Of a stretch of DNA of 64,000 bases, positions 53,392 to 63,298 are shown piece by piece (position 1 is the stretch's first letter; every line of letters begins with the position of its first letter). The DNA lies in contig JASBNA010000028.1 in assembly GCA_038087015.1 (NCBI GenBank), positions 62,001 through 126,000 on the forward strand, read 5' to 3'. This DNA comes from Cerrena zonata (lineage: Eukaryota > Basidiomycota > Agaricomycetes > Polyporales > Cerrenaceae). The notes beneath the pieces were generated by a model. The model was not told the origin of the DNA and ran no database searches. It worked only from the letters and a program-made list of their open reading frames with translations. The position numbers and the translations under genes were made by a program.

Positions 53392-53601
53392 TCAGTTCTT
53401 TTTAACATCTTCAGTTGATCCTTCAAACTTGCCCAAAACATTTTTAGCAATATTAGATGAATTTTTATCATCGGAATTTTCTAATTTTCCCAAAGCATCT
53501 TTGGCGATTTTTTTATCGTCTTCTGAAATTCCTTTGGAGTCAAGATTTTTCAATTTATCTTGAGCAATTTTACCTAATTCTCCTAATGATTGATCTGACA
53601 T
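53392..53601 (-). CDS. Hypothetical 69-residue hydrophilic protein with internal repeat
   Basis: Starts at ATG 53601 (MSDQSLGELGKIAQDKL). It contains two related segments, KKIAKDALGKLENSDD and SNIAKNVLGKFEGSTED, about 20 residues apart, suggesting an internal duplication. It has no cysteine, aromatic content is low and charge is high, as in small stress-type hydrophilic proteins. A TATATA-type element lies about 50 bp upstream (near 53653). I do not recognise the family. It shares a short divergent promoter with CTO1. Confidence 0.55.
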   Translation of the reverse strand: MSDQSLGELGKIAQDKLKNLDSKGISEDDKKIAKDALGKLENSDDKNSSNIAKNVLGKFEGSTEDVKKN

Positions 53602-53753
53602 TTTCTACTTGTTATTGTAAAATATAATAAAACAGGAATTGTAAGGCCCTTTTATATATTTTGTGATGGTGTTACCCTGCTTTCTTTTGTCCTTTTTTGA
53701 TAAAAGAGCAATATACCCTTTACTTACTTCCAAAAACGTTAATAAACCTCACA

Positions 53754-54533
53754 ATGATAAGAATTGCCAAAACGAAGTTTAAAGACTTGAAACTAATCGT
53801 ATCTGACTTTGATGAAACTGTAACCGTTGGTGATACGATAAAATATGTAGCTGAATCGGCGTACTTGGCCAAACCCCAGTATAAACCGAGTTTTGATCAT
53901 TTCACTCAAACCTATATGAAAGCATATTCAGAGTATACTAAAGATTTTGGTCCGAGAGATAGCTTAGTGAAAGAACGGGAATTTCAAACTAATTTGAAAA
54001 AAATTGAAATGATATCAATTAATGAAATAACTTCCAAGGGATTATTTAAAGATATTCCGGTTGATATTTTTGGAAAACAAGCTAATAAAGTAAGGTTAAA
54101 ACCTGGATTTACCGATTTCTTAGCTTTAGCAATTGATAAGAAAATTCCGATTAAGATATTGAGTATTAATTGGCTGAAAGTTTTCATTGAAGCAGTCTTA
54201 ACCTTAAATGGTTTCAATCCTACAGAACATAATATCGAAATCTTGGTTAACGATTTGGTTTCTGTTAATGGCATAACCACTGGCGATTTCGATCCCACCA
54301 TAAGTATAAGAACTGGTTTAGATAAATTAGAACACATCAAAAAACTTAATCATTCGTACAATAATCAAATCATGTATATAGGTGATAGCTCGACTGATTT
54401 ATTAGCTTTGCTCGAGGTTAAATACGGTATTATCATCGAAGGTGGTTCAATATTGAACCTTTTACAAAAATTAAATATCGAAAACGATAATTTACATATC
54501 GCTAGTTGGAATCTACTAGCTCAAAAAATCTGA
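53754..54533 (+). CDS. CTO1: HAD-like phosphatase, Cto1 orthologue
   Basis: A 259-residue HAD-superfamily protein matching S. cerevisiae YCR015C/Cto1, linked to cold tolerance. Motif I is VSDFDETVT (about residues 16-24), a cap region follows with PRDS, motif II is in LSINW, and motif IV is YIGDSSTDLLAL. The first ATG is at 53754; the frame is open upstream only from a TTG. The codon after LSINW is CTG. From memory, the Saccharomyces protein has LSINWSK here, so serine decoding would restore the family residue. Substrate is unknown. Confidence 0.82.
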   Translation: MIRIAKTKFKDLKLIVSDFDETVTVGDTIKYVAESAYLAKPQYKPSFDHFTQTYMKAYSEYTKDFGPRDSLVKEREFQTNLKKIEMISINEITSKGLFKDIPVDIFGKQANKVRLKPGFTDFLALAIDKKIPIKILSINWLKVFIEAVLTLNGFNPTEHNIEILVNDLVSVNGITTGDFDPTISIRTGLDKLEHIKKLNHSYNNQIMYIGDSSTDLLALLEVKYGIIIEGGSILNLLQKLNIENDNLHIASWNLLAQKI

Positions 54534-54717
54534 TAAATAGTGTATGTATTTGGCTAAACAGATTACTTCATTCAATGAAGTTTGATAGAAAAAAAATGGA
54601 TGAAAGTTGATTCATTCTATGAATTATAATAATTAATGAATATTCGTGCTTTATTTATCTGTATTATTCAAAAAGGTTGTTTAAATAATTTTTTTTATGA
54701 AATGCCTGTAGTGAAGA

Positions 54718-56805
54718 TTATCGTCTCCAATTATTAACTGGAGGAGTTGCGTATGGAAGATGCGTAACTACTCCACCTTGTATTGGTAAGTATTGACCGT
54801 AAGCGTAACCTGGTGGTGGAGGTCCTGGAGGTCCTAAGGGATATTGATTAGCCCCCATCATTTGTGGATGATTTAAAGGTGATCTTTGTGGTGGAACTTG
54901 TACTTGTTGATGACCTGGTGGTGGTGGTAACATACCATTTGGTAAATGTTGATATGGTTGTTGTGGTGGTGGAGGAACTGGTGGACCTGCCGCATTAGGA
55001 TGTCCTTGTTGATATAAATATTGGGGTTGTTGATATGGAGGTTGTTGAGTTGGTGGAGACCATGCTTGATTTGGAGGAGGTAAATGGGTTAATTGCCTTG
55101 GTGATTTACTATCTTTATAAGGTTGAGGTAATGGATAAAGTTGTTGAGGTGTTCTTTGATGAGGTGTTTGACTAGTTGGTTGGGGAGTATTCAATTGATG
55201 CTGAGGATTTGGACTTTGATGTTGAGCTAGTGGAGTTGCTTGTTGTGAATATTGAGGTGGGAGTGGTTGAGGTTGATGAGGATGAGGTGCTTGTGCTGGT
55301 TGTGGAGGTTGTTGGGTTGCTTGTTGTTGGGGTTGTTGAGTTGCTTGTTGTTGAGGAGCTGCTTGTTGTTGTTGATGTTCTTGAGGACCTTGAACAAAAG
55401 ATATTCTTTCTGAAGGTAATACAGCAACCAAATCTCTCAAGAGGAAACTTGGAACATCGGGAGGATCTCTTAAACTTGGAACTGGAGCTTCCTTTTTGGA
55501 ACTAAGAGATAATTGTTTGGCTCTTTCTTCGAAAAAAGTGGCGTTTTTGATATCACCAATAGCTCTGAAGCAAGCAGCTGATCTTTCACAAGCATCAGAA
55601 GCATCCATTAATTGATCATCACAGCGTTCATAAACACAACTTAAACCATCCCATGCGGTTGCAGTACCAGGAGAGTTTTCATCAATTTGTAATCTTAAAG
55701 CTTGAGAATAAGCGGCTAAAGCATCAGGTAATTGTTTTAATTCAAGATATAATTTACCAACAGCTAACCAAGTAATTGGTGAGTTTGAAGCTCTTCTTAA
55801 AGCAACTTGATAAGATTCATAAGCAGCTCTAGGACTGTTTAATAAAGCATAAGCTTTACCTAATAAATACCAAGGTAAAAAATCACCATCATTAAGAGGT
55901 TCACCATTTTTTTGAGTTTGTTCTAATTCAATAATTTTATTCAAGACGTTAATTGAGAATTCTGCATTTTTAACATCATTATCAATTAATAAAAGATAAG
56001 CATGAGTTAATAAAATTCTTGGAGAAGAGCCAATTGCCTTTTCAGCACCTTCACAAGCTTGTAAAGCACCCGGAATATCATTAGCTCTTTCCTTAGCAGT
56101 AGCCAAGGCGCACCATAAAGCAATATGTTCATCAATTCTTGATAAAGGAGGAGGGGGTAAAGATAAAGTAGCAGTTAATTCAGCAATTGATAACTCAATA
56201 TTACCATCAGCAGCAGCAATAGCGGCTAATTCAGCATGAGCAGCTCTAGCAGTTTCAATATCATCTTTGGTGAAAACTGATAAAGAATCGGGTAATATTG
56301 ATAAACATCTAGTTAAAGCACCAGCAGCATGAGATCTAGCACCGGCACGAATCAAAGTTTGAGCACTTAATAACCAAAGAGACAGATCAGAAGGACATAA
56401 TTGAATGGCAGTTTGAATTGATTGATGGGCCTGATCATTCAAACCAATTAATAAATAGCATTCAGCTAATTCTTTAAAAATTTTAAAAGATTTTGATAAA
56501 TTTGGATGAATATCTAATGATTTATTTAAACGATCAATTGAATTTTGAGATCCAATCGTTTCATTCATATTAATATCATTTAATCTTAATGAACTACTTA
56601 ATCCACATAATGCTTCAATATTAGAGGAATCATGATTAAATGCATTTTCAAATGATTTAATGGCATGAACAACTAATCCAAGACTAGTAGCACAATTTCC
56701 TAAAGTAATCCACGTTTGAGTAACCGTTGATTCATAATCAGTTTCGAAATGTCTTTTCTTTGGCACCGGTGATGACGAACTGGATGCTGAAAGTCTCTTT
56801 GGCAT
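54718..56805 (-). CDS. SSN6: Tup1 co-repressor partner Ssn6/Cyc8
   Basis: A 695-residue TPR protein, the Cyc8/Ssn6 subunit of the Tup1-Ssn6 general co-repressor. About ten TPRs fill residues 35-430 (for example TWITLGNCATSLG, FLPWYLLGKAYALL, ITWLAVGKLYLEL and TAWDGLSCVYERCDDQ). The C-terminal third is Gln/Pro/Ala-rich with repeated QQATQQ and PP stretches. The start is the ATG at 56805 (MPKRLSASSSSSP); nine more codons are open upstream, but from a TTG. S. cerevisiae Cyc8 is longer (966) because of bigger glutamine tracts. The upstream region is 1.5 kb and holds a GC-rich island. Confidence 0.92.
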   Translation of the reverse strand: MPKRLSASSSSSPVPKKRHFETDYESTVTQTWITLGNCATSLGLVVHAIKSFENAFNHDSSNIEALCGLSSSLRLNDINMNETIGSQNSIDRLNKSLDIHPNLSKSFKIFKELAECYLLIGLNDQAHQSIQTAIQLCPSDLSLWLLSAQTLIRAGARSHAAGALTRCLSILPDSLSVFTKDDIETARAAHAELAAIAAADGNIELSIAELTATLSLPPPPLSRIDEHIALWCALATAKERANDIPGALQACEGAEKAIGSSPRILLTHAYLLLIDNDVKNAEFSINVLNKIIELEQTQKNGEPLNDGDFLPWYLLGKAYALLNSPRAAYESYQVALRRASNSPITWLAVGKLYLELKQLPDALAAYSQALRLQIDENSPGTATAWDGLSCVYERCDDQLMDASDACERSAACFRAIGDIKNATFFEERAKQLSLSSKKEAPVPSLRDPPDVPSFLLRDLVAVLPSERISFVQGPQEHQQQQAAPQQQATQQPQQQATQQPPQPAQAPHPHQPQPLPPQYSQQATPLAQHQSPNPQHQLNTPQPTSQTPHQRTPQQLYPLPQPYKDSKSPRQLTHLPPPNQAWSPPTQQPPYQQPQYLYQQGHPNAAGPPVPPPPQQPYQHLPNGMLPPPPGHQQVQVPPQRSPLNHPQMMGANQYPLGPPGPPPPGYAYGQYLPIQGGVVTHLPYATPPVNNWRR

Positions 56806-58326
56806 GATTACTTGAAGCTTATTAAAGAGCAAAGAGGAAAAGAAGTAATAGAAATTTTTTTTTTCCTTCTTCTTTTTTTAGGTTGGGTGGTGAATTTTTT
56901 TTTAAGTTCTTTTTTTTTTTTTTCAGGTATTTTCCTTATGAAAGAAAGAAAAGTAGCAAGATCTACAAAGGAAAACGAAATTCACCAACATTTTGAAAAG
57001 GCAAACAAGAAACAATCAGTAAAAAATTTTAAAATTTTTAAATTTAACAGAAAAAAAAAGAATTACAATTGGGAAAATATCCATGCAGAAACAATAGGAA
57101 AGGAATGTGTGCGTAATGGACTGATGCATCGTGTAATATATGTGTGCTATGCAGCTTGGTGTCAACAACAGCCCGACAATGCACACAATACATTGCATAT
57201 GCACTGTTCTGCTCGCCGCCGACTCACCACCACCCCATCCGTTCACCACTGGTCTACTCCCCTATCCTGCGATACTGCCAGGGCAGCATGCCCACGCTTA
57301 GGGCGCACCGTCTGGTTGGCCAATCTTTGACTTCTCCCCGGCGAACGCGCCGCATCCAGCTGGTATACCGCTACTGCGGCTGCCGGAGATGAGAAGGTGG
57401 ACCAGGGGTGCGGACAGGAAATCCGATCTTCACCCCCTCTCCCGATTTGGGGGCCGGCCGCGCTGGGAAAACGTTTCCATGCATAATTTGCGCGCTGCTG
57501 ATGGTTTAGGCCGTGTGCATGCACATGCACATGCACGCTGTTAAATAGGAATTGTAGGTGAAAACAACCCGAACAATAAACTAAGTGCAGGCTTGTGTCA
57601 TGAACCACAAAACTATAATGAAAGGAAATAACCAAAAAAAAAAAAAATAAAAAAAAAAAACACATAAAATAAAAATAACAAAAATAACAAAATAAACTCA
57701 AAAGACAAGTCATCCACAACTGCAAAGTGCACTTGAAAAAGAAAAACACCTTCAAATTGTCGAAAAGAATCAAAATAGTCGAACAGAATTCAGCTTCCAA
57801 GACAAGGAGGTCTGAAACAGCTCTAAATAAGCTTACGGGCGATGCTGGGAATTGCCGGGGTTGTATTTGAAATTAAAGGTGGATATATGCTCTTGGTGGT
57901 GAGTGAGTGAGTGGGTGGGTGGTTCAATACAAAGGAATTGCTATCTTCATTGGGAAATATCTAGTCCCCTGACATATTGTATCATTGCTAATCAAAGTTT
58001 CATGTTACTACTATACTACATTCCTGAAACAAGCAGTTGAGGGGTGTATATAACAGCATACTCTAAATGTACTTCATCATACATCACAATGAAATAGAAT
58101 GTTGCATTCACCGGTATTAATTCATCGGTAATCTTCACAGCGAGCAGAAAGTTGTTTGTGCGAAAAGGGAACAACTGAAGAAGCGAGAAACGAAGAGAAA
58201 CCTCCGTACATTTGCTTTTGTTTATTTTCCCGGGTGAACTACGCCCGTACACCAGGGGCATCGCTATCGATTTTTTTAGAAAAAAAAAAAATGAATTAGG
58301 TTACTCCAATTGATTGCAAATCAACC
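56806..58326. other. 1.5-kb divergent interval with a GC-rich island
   Basis: The interval separates SSN6 (minus) and GEP3 (plus). Its ends are AT-rich with long T and A runs (56908-56923; 57633-57645). The middle, about 57190-57500, is strikingly GC-rich by eye, near 60 percent, with short hairpins: GGGCA-GCA-TGCCC at 57281-57293 and GGCG-AACG-CGCC at 57340-57351. It also has a TTGGCCAAT box near 57316 and a GTGCATGCACATGCACATGC stretch near 57512-57531. Open frames across it have no family resemblance. It may be promoter or an RNA gene. Confidence 0.55.
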
Positions 58327-60044
58327 ATGATTAAAACGTTTCTTCAGAGAAGATACAACCACATTCTATCGTCGCTGCTCCTCCATAATCTTTTCCCGAC
58401 ATGCAAGTCGTGTGGGATCAAGCTACAGCATGAGTTCAAGGACAGACCGGGGTATTACCGGCCACCGAGCTTGAAGAATAAGATTAAGAAAGAAGATTTA
58501 GTATTTAATAAGTATATGTCGGAGTTGTCGAGCGAAGATCAAAAATTGATGACAAATAGCAATGAGACCAACGTGGTCGACTACTCTGACGTGGTTAGAA
58601 AGGAGAAGATGGAGAATCACCGAGAAAAAATGAATAACTTAAGTTGCATTAGATGTCGAGATGCTAATTATCAATCGAGTTATCAAGGGTTTAAGAATCG
58701 AGAAGACTACCCGATCGAGTCGATCGAAGCAATCTTGAACCAGATCCCACCGAATGGGAATTTGGTGTTTATAATCAACGCCCAAGATTTCCCCATGTCA
58801 TTCAATAGAGAGATTTTCAAATATAGAAATTCTAATCAGATCAAGTTTATCATTACCAAGAATGACTTATTATTCCCAACCAAACAATTATTAGATCGAT
58901 ATGGATTGATTTTTTACCGTGATTATCTTTATAGAAGTTATAAGATCCCACTGGAGAATATTCATGTAATGAGTGGACTAAATGATTGGAACATTAAGCA
59001 ACTAACTAACTTCTTACCAAATGAATCATATCTCATTGGCCATGTGAATAGCGGGAAATCAACAATTATTCAATCATTACTTTTCGCTAAGGAAATGGAA
59101 AAGAAACAATTGAAAAATTCTAAATTAGAAAGAAAATTACAGAAACTACAAGATATATCGATTAATTCTTATAAATCGTATAGGTTGATGAAAAAATCAA
59201 CCAAACTAATCAAATCAGATATCGGTCCTGCTAGTTCATACATGCCGGGCATTCACCCGAGGCTGTATTCCTTATCAATTAAGTAATCGACTCACCATTT
59301 ATGATGTTCCTGGGTTTGTTAACAACCCAACCTTTGGTCATGGAATATATGACTTGATTGATCCCAAATTGATTAAAAATATAAATAAAGGAGTCAAAGT
59401 TTATAATCTGGGTATTTATAAATCTCATTATGATACCATCAGAAATGATCAGGTATATACAATTGGAGGGTTATTCTTATTAAAAGCACCAACCGATCAT
59501 ACAATGATTCAAATAAGAAATTGTATAAACTTTAATTCTACAATTTTTAAAGATTTAGCTAAAACCTGGGATATTTTATCCAATTTAGAGTCAAATCCTT
59601 CTTTAACAAATAAATTTTTATTTGAACCATCCAAAATCCCACACTATAATAAATTCATAATACCTCCATTCCATGGTTCAATCGACTTTGGTTTTCAAAA
59701 ACTTGGGTCATATCAATTTAAAGGCCACTGGGGCTAAAACTCTAGATCCTTTAATCATTTATTTACCTTCAAATATGGAAGCCATTGTTCGTCAACCAAT
59801 TACCAACTTTATTATGAAAACCTTAAGCGGTCGTGATGTCAATGGTAACCCTTTAAGAAAAGAAAACTGGGTTAAAAAATCCATTATCGAATTGAAAAGG
59901 TATACCGGTTCTAACTTCACCTCAAAGCTTATTCCTACATCTAATCAGAAACCTAACCAATCGGATCTCGATTTCGTCAAATCCTACATTACCTATTTAA
60001 ACGGTAATTATGACGAAGACTACATGAAAAACTGGATTGACTAA
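58327..60044 (+). CDS. GEP3: Circularly permuted mitochondrial GTPase Gep3/Mtg3, two frame breaks
   Basis: A YqeH/NOA1-type GTPase for mitochondrial small-subunit assembly. The zinc module comes first (CKSCGIKLQHE with a later CIRCRDANYQ). Then the permuted G motifs follow: G4 ITKNDLLFP, then G1 GHVNSGKST, then G3 DVPGFVNN. The N-terminus is basic (IKTFLQRRYNHIL), fitting a mitochondrial presequence. The frame breaks near 59242-59262; skipping one base restores the GCIPYQLSNRL stretch leading into G3. It breaks again near 59687-59689; skipping one T restores GSIDLVFKNLGHINL. The last part (NMEAIVRQPI to the end) is the conserved C-terminal domain. The 5' third is more GC-rich than the rest. 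Confidence 0.85.
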
Positions 60045-60986
60045 TCCCTGTAAATAGATTATTACTTTAATTTTTTTTTTTTTGTCCATAATTTAATGAC
60101 AAACCATACGACTTAGCTAATTACAAATATTCTCCTTCAAGACCGCGTCGGATTTAGTCTTTCCCACTTTGCTGGCTTACTTCCTATTATTGACAATCTT
60201 AACCGAATCTAAATCTCCTGTCTATTCATTATCCACTGTGAGGGAACAACTATCCCATTGATCGACTTGTCGATCTGGTCAATAAAGGGGTTGTTGCCTT
60301 CTATTTTTGGATGAAATGCGTCTTTGAGTCGAATTTGTTTTCGCGTTTTTCTGTGTACCGGAGTGGCCCAATCGGGTAATCGACAGGTCTCACTCACTGT
60401 TTTTTTTTGCAATCCTTTAAAGATGAACAAAAACAGAGAAGACTTCTACTGGAGAGAGTTCAAAACATTTACGGCATTAGTCTTGACTGAAATCCATGTA
60501 GATTAAGCTTCGAAAGGGGTGTTATCAAAACAAAGAGTTGATAACTTTCGTTTCTTGATTATTATATATTAATCAGGATTATCCATCCCTTTTTTCTTTG
60601 AAAAGATATTTTCAAAGTTATTATAATCCACTTAGCAACAGAGACCCTCCTGTGGAGTTACAAAGTAATCTTTTTCGCTAGTGTTTTGTTTCGAATCCCT
60701 TAGTTTCTATTAATTTTGGCTTAGTTCTGTCTGATTTGCCTTAATTCTTTCTGTTTTTTTTTTTTGACAAACCCCCCTGCCGTCTAATTCAAGACTGACT
60801 TCACCAGCTGACAACTTAGTCTCTAGTTCGGATTTATTATACCTGGCCCTGGACTAAGTTTGACTTGCAAGCCTATTACAGTTGTATTTTACCCGTTTTG
60901 GGACGTGCTTTCGCTTCCCGGTTTCAAAGATAAAAGGAGTGCTATTTGCATATTTTTTTTGCAATCCTTTATAAAGGTTTTTCACG
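60045..60986. other. Gene-poor interval between GEP3 and the KEN-motif gene
   Basis: About 940 bp. A protein-like minus frame without ATG runs from 60445 to 60209 (see findings). A T8GCAATCCTTTA sequence occurs at about 60401 and again at about 60953. The rest is T-rich promoter-like DNA. Confidence 0.45.
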
Positions 60987-62214
60987 ATGCTTAAAAGTCA
61001 GAGTATATCGAACTTAAGTGAACAACGGAAATCCAAGGCTTCCGGATTTTTGAATTCTTTGAAATCCAGAAAATCATCCTCGAAAGATTTGAAATCGTAC
61101 CTTCGTACCAACAATAACGTATCAAACACCGAACATAATAATAATTCTAATAAGAATAGAATAACTGCAAGTATGAGTTCAATAAGTCTTCTCCTGAAGC
61201 TTCACGACCATCAAGATGGACATTCGCCTTCGAAGAATAAAAATGACTATAGCTCAACCGTGGCTAGAGAAAGAGGTGCAAGAGGTCTTGATAAAGAAAA
61301 TTACCTTCCACCAAATCATACTTTGAAAAGTAAAAAATCAAGTTCATCAGTTGGTTCATTCCACGAAGAAATCCAACCACATGTGTCCCCCTTTAAAGCT
61401 CTTAAAACGAGATCAAGTGCTCCGAATTTAAAATCTGGTACTTCATTATCAACATCACCAAATAATTCTGCACCTTGTACTAATATTGCTTCAATAACTC
61501 CTCCTCCAGAAAAAGAATCTTTTTTGAAAAAAGATTCGACCTTTTTAAGTCTTAGTTCAATAGCTAATAACGTTCCAAAATCTCCTTCATTGATTAATAT
61601 TTTAAGCGATGAAGAAACCATTGCTGACTCAAATTCTCCTTATACTCCTCCAACATTCCATCATTTTGAAACCCCAGAATCTCCAGATGCTTTAATTGAC
61701 GATTCAGCAATTTCTTTGCAAGCATTTGATTATTTTAGTAGTGACGATTTAGATTTTGAAGATACTGTGGTTGAACAAAGTGAAGATGAAGATGAAAATG
61801 ATCAATTAGTATCGAAAGCTGCTTTTGAAAACAAAAAAAATAAAAAACTATCGAAGATTACATCGTACTACTAATATTTTAAATATTAGTGAATTTATCA
61901 AATCAATTGATCATTCCAATGAAGAAATCATTCCAATGAATAACCGTTGTTCTTTAGAGTTTGAACAGAAAGAATGTTATAAAATTAAATTAAATTTATT
62001 AGCAGCTGCAGAAAAAGAAATTGATGCAAAACCTTTAATCGATTTACATTTAATTGAAAATGTAATGTTCTTGAGTATTAAACAACGTGAAATTCAATCC
62101 CAACAATACGAACTCGCTTCTAAATTGGATTCTTGGTATGATCAAGACTATTTCGATGTTTTGAAGAATGATCCTTATCAAAGTGATGATGACGAACTAT
62201 ACTTAAATTTGTAA
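60987..62214 (+). CDS. Unrecognised Ser-rich protein with a KEN motif, frame break
   Basis: ATG at 60987; about 408 residues after bridging a break near 61834-61850 (A-rich run, one extra base most likely). The first 290 residues are Ser/Asn/Lys-rich and disordered, with a DKENYLPP motif near residue 98 that fits an APC/C KEN box, a PFKALKTRSSAPNL patch, SP/TP sites (TPPPEK, ETPESP) and an acidic run before the break. The C-terminal 110 residues look folded and helical (EFIKSIDHS, YKIKLNLLAAAEKEIDAKPLIDLH, FLSIKQREIQSQQYEL) and end acidic. I do not recognise the family. The layout suggests a cell-cycle-controlled protein, by inference only. Confidence 0.65.
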
Positions 62215-63298
62215 CTCATTTAGTTATTCTCACTTCCTGCCCTTTGTTTTCGGGGGTAACCTCATTCCTCTTTGTCTTTGTTTTCGCTCTTTGTTTTTAT
62301 GGTTATTGGAGTTGTTCATTCTTGTGTTTTCCTTTCTTTATGGTCCAATCTTAACGATTTATGCTTTGCTGCATCCCGTGCTGTCTTTTTAGTCTTTGTC
62401 ATTCTCTTTTTCATGTCTTTTATTGGCTCTGGTTAATTGGTGGTTAACCTGAGTCCTTCACTTTTGCATTCCACTTGTATATTATTCTAGTGTATACTAT
62501 GTATTGTTATAATGAACTTTAGTCTATTGCCAACCCTACGTTATTATAAACCATGTGTCTATCGCCGATACCATTTCTCCTTTACCGTATTCTTAGCTTA
62601 TTACATGCTGGTAATCGTAAATTATCAATTTCATAATTCCTTTTGTGCAGTTACATCATATGTGCCTGATTGCATCAGCAAGTCTAACCCTCTTAATTCT
62701 CCTCCGTCTGCCTCGAAAAACTCAACGTACACGAAGTGTCATTCTTCTTTCCATCGTTGCCTCTAATTCAAATAAGATTATTTTCCCACTTTTAATCGTT
62801 TGTGTCTTTACTTCGGTCATATGCATGCAAAAGAATCCTTGTACTGATAATATTTATTACCGAAAATGCTGGTCGAGCTACTTCGTACCGTAAGATCATG
62901 AGATCACCTTTAATTTTAATAATAGAAGCACCAATACTAAACCTAATGTACCATCTCTTATTACAGCTTCTAACCCATGTCATGTTTATGACAAATGTTG
63001 GTTAAACTTCAGCTCAAAGACATGCTAAGCACTACTCCTTTGAAGCCGTTTCATTTTTCCACCGAATGAAGCCTCGGCTGGGCCAACTTATGAGTCTCTA
63101 CGTGAATAGCATCTCCAAGACTCGCTGTAGCGATTCCAAAAGACTGTTTTTGCAATCTTTTTTTAAATTGAGTGTCGTGTGCTTGTGGCTAAAAAAAGAC
63201 CAAAAAAAAAAAAAAAAAAACATAGCGAAAAACAGAGAAACGAATTGAAGTCTGATTTTGCAAAGATTAAGAATATCCTAAGATTAGCAGCTAAGTGG
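62215..63298. other. 1.1-kb gene-free interval upstream of NUP42
   Basis: T-rich on plus in the first half. Several short overlapping frames (62512-63005) have unlikely compositions and are not supported. A 19-base A run at 63202-63220 lies about 80 bp before the NUP42 start. Confidence 0.5.

Noticed and set aside
57243..57800. 185-codon minus-strand open frame across the GC-rich island
   Set aside because: Low-complexity Phe/Leu/Cys N-terminal part from the A-rich tract and no family resemblance; GC-rich DNA has few stops, so a long frame is expected by chance.
60401..60971. Direct repeat of T8GCAATCCTTTA about 550 bp apart, with a weaker third copy near 63147
   Set aside because: Eight of nineteen bases are a T run; no terminal inverted repeat, duplication of flanks or open frame suggests a mobile element.
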